This document shows positions 4,487-6,063 of a stretch of DNA of 6,063 nucleotides, piece by piece. Below the pieces are notes generated by a model, which did no database searches, was not told the origin of the DNA, and saw nothing but the letters and a program-made list of their open reading frames with translations. The stretch's first letter is position 1. The number at the start of each line of letters is the position of its first letter. This stretch comes from an uncultured Collinsella sp. (GTDB lineage Bacteria > Actinomycetota > Coriobacteriia > Coriobacteriales > Coriobacteriaceae), in assembly GCA_900549345.1 (NCBI GenBank), contig UROC01000093.1:1-6063 (forward strand), in the 5' to 3' direction. Both the position numbers and the translations under genes were made by a program.

Positions 4487-5881
4487 ATGTGCAATGTTTC
4501 GCTCAACGGTACGCAGCCGACCGATGCCTCTATCCGTGTCCTGCGTGCGCTTGAGGCAGCAGGTCTTGAGGCTTGGTACGTGGGTGGTTGGGTACGTGAT
4601 GCGCTGATGGGATGCCCCAGCCACGATGTTGACATGTGCTGCAGCGGCCTGTGGCAGGAGTCCAAAGAGGCGCTCGAAGCGGCTGATATTGCCGTGGTTG
4701 AGTCGGGCATAAAATTTGGCGGCATCACGGCTATTTGCGATGATGAGCGCATTGAGGTCACCACCTACCGCCTAGACGGCTTTTACACCGACGGCCGCCA
4801 TCCCCAGAGTGTGGAGCGCGCCGCTTCGCTTGAGGACGATCTGGCGCGCCGCGACTTTACCGTCAATGCCATGGCGTGGCATCCCGAGCGCGGCCTTGTC
4901 GACCGCTACGATGGCCAGGGCGACCTAGACCGCAAGCTGATTCGTGCCGTCGGAGATCCCAAGCGCCGCTTTAACGAGGATGCCCTGCGCATGTTGCGCG
5001 CGGTGCGCTTTGCCTGCCGCCTAGACTTTGTGATTGAGCCCGAGACCAAGTGTGCCCTTGCCGAGTGCGCGCCGCTGCTCGATGCCGTGGCGCGCGAGCG
5101 CGTGGGTATTGAGCTTGAGGGCATCCTTTCGACCGGCCACGGGGGAGACGCCATGCTGCGCTACCCCGAGCTCATCTGCGCCGCCGTGCCCGAGCTCGCG
5201 TCCGCTCGCGGGTTTGATCAACGCAGCGTCTATCATGCGTTTAACGTCTACGAGCATATCGCCCGCGTGCTGACGGTGGCAGGGGAGCTGGCGCTGTGCG
5301 ACGGCGTCGCGCCCTCGTCGAGCCTTATGTGGGCGGCGTTTTTGCACGACGTTTCCAAACCCGAGTGCTTTACGGTCGATCACGACGGCAGCGGCCACTT
5401 CTACGGTCATCCCGAGCTCGGCGCCAAGAAGGCGCGTGTCATCATGGATCGCCTGGCGCTCTCGCACGATTTGGTGCGCGATGTGTGCCTGCTGATCAAA
5501 TACCATGACAAGCCGCTGCGCCCCGAGCGCTCCTGCCTGCTCAATATGATGCGCGCGCTTTCGGGCGAGGGTGTCGATACGCCGCGTCTGATGGACGAGC
5601 TCATGGACCTTAAGCGTGCCGACACGCTCGGCAAGGCGCCCTCGTGCTTCTATTACGTCGAGACGATCGAGGAGATGCGTACGCTCGCCCACGATCTGCT
5701 GCAGGCGGGGGAGCCCTATACACTCAAGATGCTTGCCATCAATGGTGGCGACCTGATCCGCGCCGGCGTCAAGCCGGGGCCGGAGCTGGGACAGCTTCTC
5801 AACGCCGCCCTCGACGCCGTGATCGAGGACAACATCCCCAACAACCGCGAAGCCCTCCTGGCTCATCTCAACTTGAACTAG
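4487..5881 (+). CDS. cca: CCA-adding tRNA nucleotidyltransferase with HD domain
   Basis: Class II nucleotidyltransferase that builds or repairs the 3' CCA end of tRNAs from CTP and ATP without a nucleic acid template. The product is 464 residues. The catalytic head carries YVGGWVRDAL (31-40), followed by Asp47 and Asp49 in HDVDM, the metal-binding pair. RRDFTVNAMA (121-130) and the EDALR nucleotide-recognition motif (164-168) within FNEDALRMLRAVRFA follow. A C-terminal HD phosphohydrolase domain shows YHAFNVYEH (249-257), HDVSKP (287-292) and a later GHPELGAKKA. The full motif set favours a CCA-adding enzyme over a poly(A) polymerase, although the two are hard to tell apart by sequence. The codon mix is less biased than in the pts genes, with more GCG, CTG and CTA, which fits lower expression. 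It has its own leader after a strong terminator, and a tRNA gene follows. Confidence 0.93.
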   Translation: MCNVSLNGTQPTDASIRVLRALEAAGLEAWYVGGWVRDALMGCPSHDVDMCCSGLWQESKEALEAADIAVVESGIKFGGITAICDDERIEVTTYRLDGFYTDGRHPQSVERAASLEDDLARRDFTVNAMAWHPERGLVDRYDGQGDLDRKLIRAVGDPKRRFNEDALRMLRAVRFACRLDFVIEPETKCALAECAPLLDAVARERVGIELEGILSTGHGGDAMLRYPELICAAVPELASARGFDQRSVYHAFNVYEHIARVLTVAGELALCDGVAPSSSLMWAAFLHDVSKPECFTVDHDGSGHFYGHPELGAKKARVIMDRLALSHDLVRDVCLLIKYHDKPLRPERSCLLNMMRALSGEGVDTPRLMDELMDLKRADTLGKAPSCFYYVETIEEMRTLAHDLLQAGEPYTLKMLAINGGDLIRAGVKPGPELGQLLNAALDAVIEDNIPNNREALLAHLNLN

Positions 5882-5901
5882 CTAACCAGTTGACCTGCGC
5901 G

Positions 5902-5948
5902 TTCCATAACCTGCCGACAATTTTTTCGGCAATTTGGAATTTCTTCTT
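5902..5948 (+). terminator. Probable intrinsic terminator after cca
   Basis: TGCCGA (5912-5917) pairs with TCGGCA (5926-5931), and flanking TTCCA (5902-5906) pairs with TGGAA (5935-5939), giving a two-part stem separated by an internal loop. The T-rich stretch TTTCTTCTT (5940-5948) follows. It is weaker than the two terminators upstream but is well placed, 20 nt after the cca stop. Confidence 0.55.
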
Positions 5949-5975
5949 GCGCTGATGTTTTTTGTCCCGTAATAT
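5947..5975 (+). promoter_or_regulatory. Putative promoter for tRNA-Glu
   Basis: TTGCGC (5947-5952) and TAATAT (5970-5975) are separated by 17 nt and match the -35 and -10 consensus at three and four of six positions. An overlapping TATATT at 5973-5978 is a five-of-six match with 20-nt spacing. Transcription would start about 25-30 nt before the mature tRNA, a normal short precursor leader for RNase P removal. Confidence 0.5.
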
Positions 5976-6009
5976 ATTTCTTCGCAGCACGGCAGTGCAG
6001 ATGTCATGT

Positions 6010-6063
6010 GGCCCGTTCGTCTAGCGGTTTAGGACGCCGCCCTCTCAAGGCGGAGATCACCAG
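6010..6063 (+). tRNA. tRNA-Glu (anticodon CTC), partial, cut by the window edge
   Basis: The first 54 nt of a tRNA are present. The 5' acceptor strand is GGCCCGT (6010-6016), followed by T8 and C9. The D arm is GTCT/GGAC (6019-6022 with 6032-6035). The anticodon arm is CCGCC/GGCGG (6037-6041 with 6049-6053) around loop CTCTCAA, with anticodon CTC at 6044-6046, which reads GAG. The variable region and the first T-stem strand ACCAG are at the edge. The layout follows E. coli tRNA-Glu closely, including the TTCGTCTAG block. The T loop, the 3' acceptor strand and any encoded CCA lie beyond the window. GAG is by far the main Glu codon in the genes here. Confidence 0.93.

Noticed and set aside
5021..5866. 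Long open frame (281 codons) on the - strand opposite cca
   Set aside because: It overlaps the conserved HD domain coding region of cca and shows no recognisable motif.
5987..5998. GCAC/GTGC mini-hairpin in the tRNA leader
   Set aside because: A 4-bp stem is too short to support a function in a transcript leader that is removed by processing.

Overview
The window looks like chromosome of a high-GC Gram-positive bacterium of the Coriobacteriia, most likely Collinsella or a close relative. That placement is an inference from GAG/GCC/CTC-rich codon use, an HPr with both His15 and Ser46, the protein sequence style and the gene set. No database search was possible. All supported genes lie on the + strand. 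I see no mobile element, CRISPR array, phage gene or defence gene.

Layout: (1) 1-2193, the general phosphotransferase (PTS) genes ptsH (HPr) and ptsI (Enzyme I). A short leader with alternative pairings precedes ptsH, and a terminator-like stem-loop lies between the two genes. (2) 2194-3260, a PfkB-family sugar-phosphate kinase (kinase A, closest in style to 1-phosphofructokinase). It probably reads through from ptsI and ends at a clear intrinsic terminator. (3) 3261-4389, a second, paralogous kinase of the same length (kinase B), apparently with its own transcription start region and a very clear terminator. (4) 4390-5950, cca, the tRNA CCA-adding nucleotidyltransferase with an HD domain, followed by a weaker terminator. 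(5) 5947-6063, a promoter-like sequence and the first 54 nt of tRNA-Glu(CTC), cut by the window edge.

Working together: Enzyme I takes phosphate from PEP and passes it to HPr, which feeds sugar-specific EII transporters encoded elsewhere. The adjacent kinases would phosphorylate a PTS product such as fructose-1-phosphate and move it into glycolysis. The cca-tRNA-Glu segment is a separate tRNA-maturation and translation block.

This is mainly a housekeeping region and I found no new multi-gene system. The points most worth checking are: an 8-nt perfect complement to the ptsH Shine-Dalgarno sequence that competes with an upstream hairpin; the possible ptsH/ptsI attenuator; and a set of shared departures from PfkB consensus motifs in both kinases, plus an Asn-to-Asp change in the substrate-binding motif of kinase A only.
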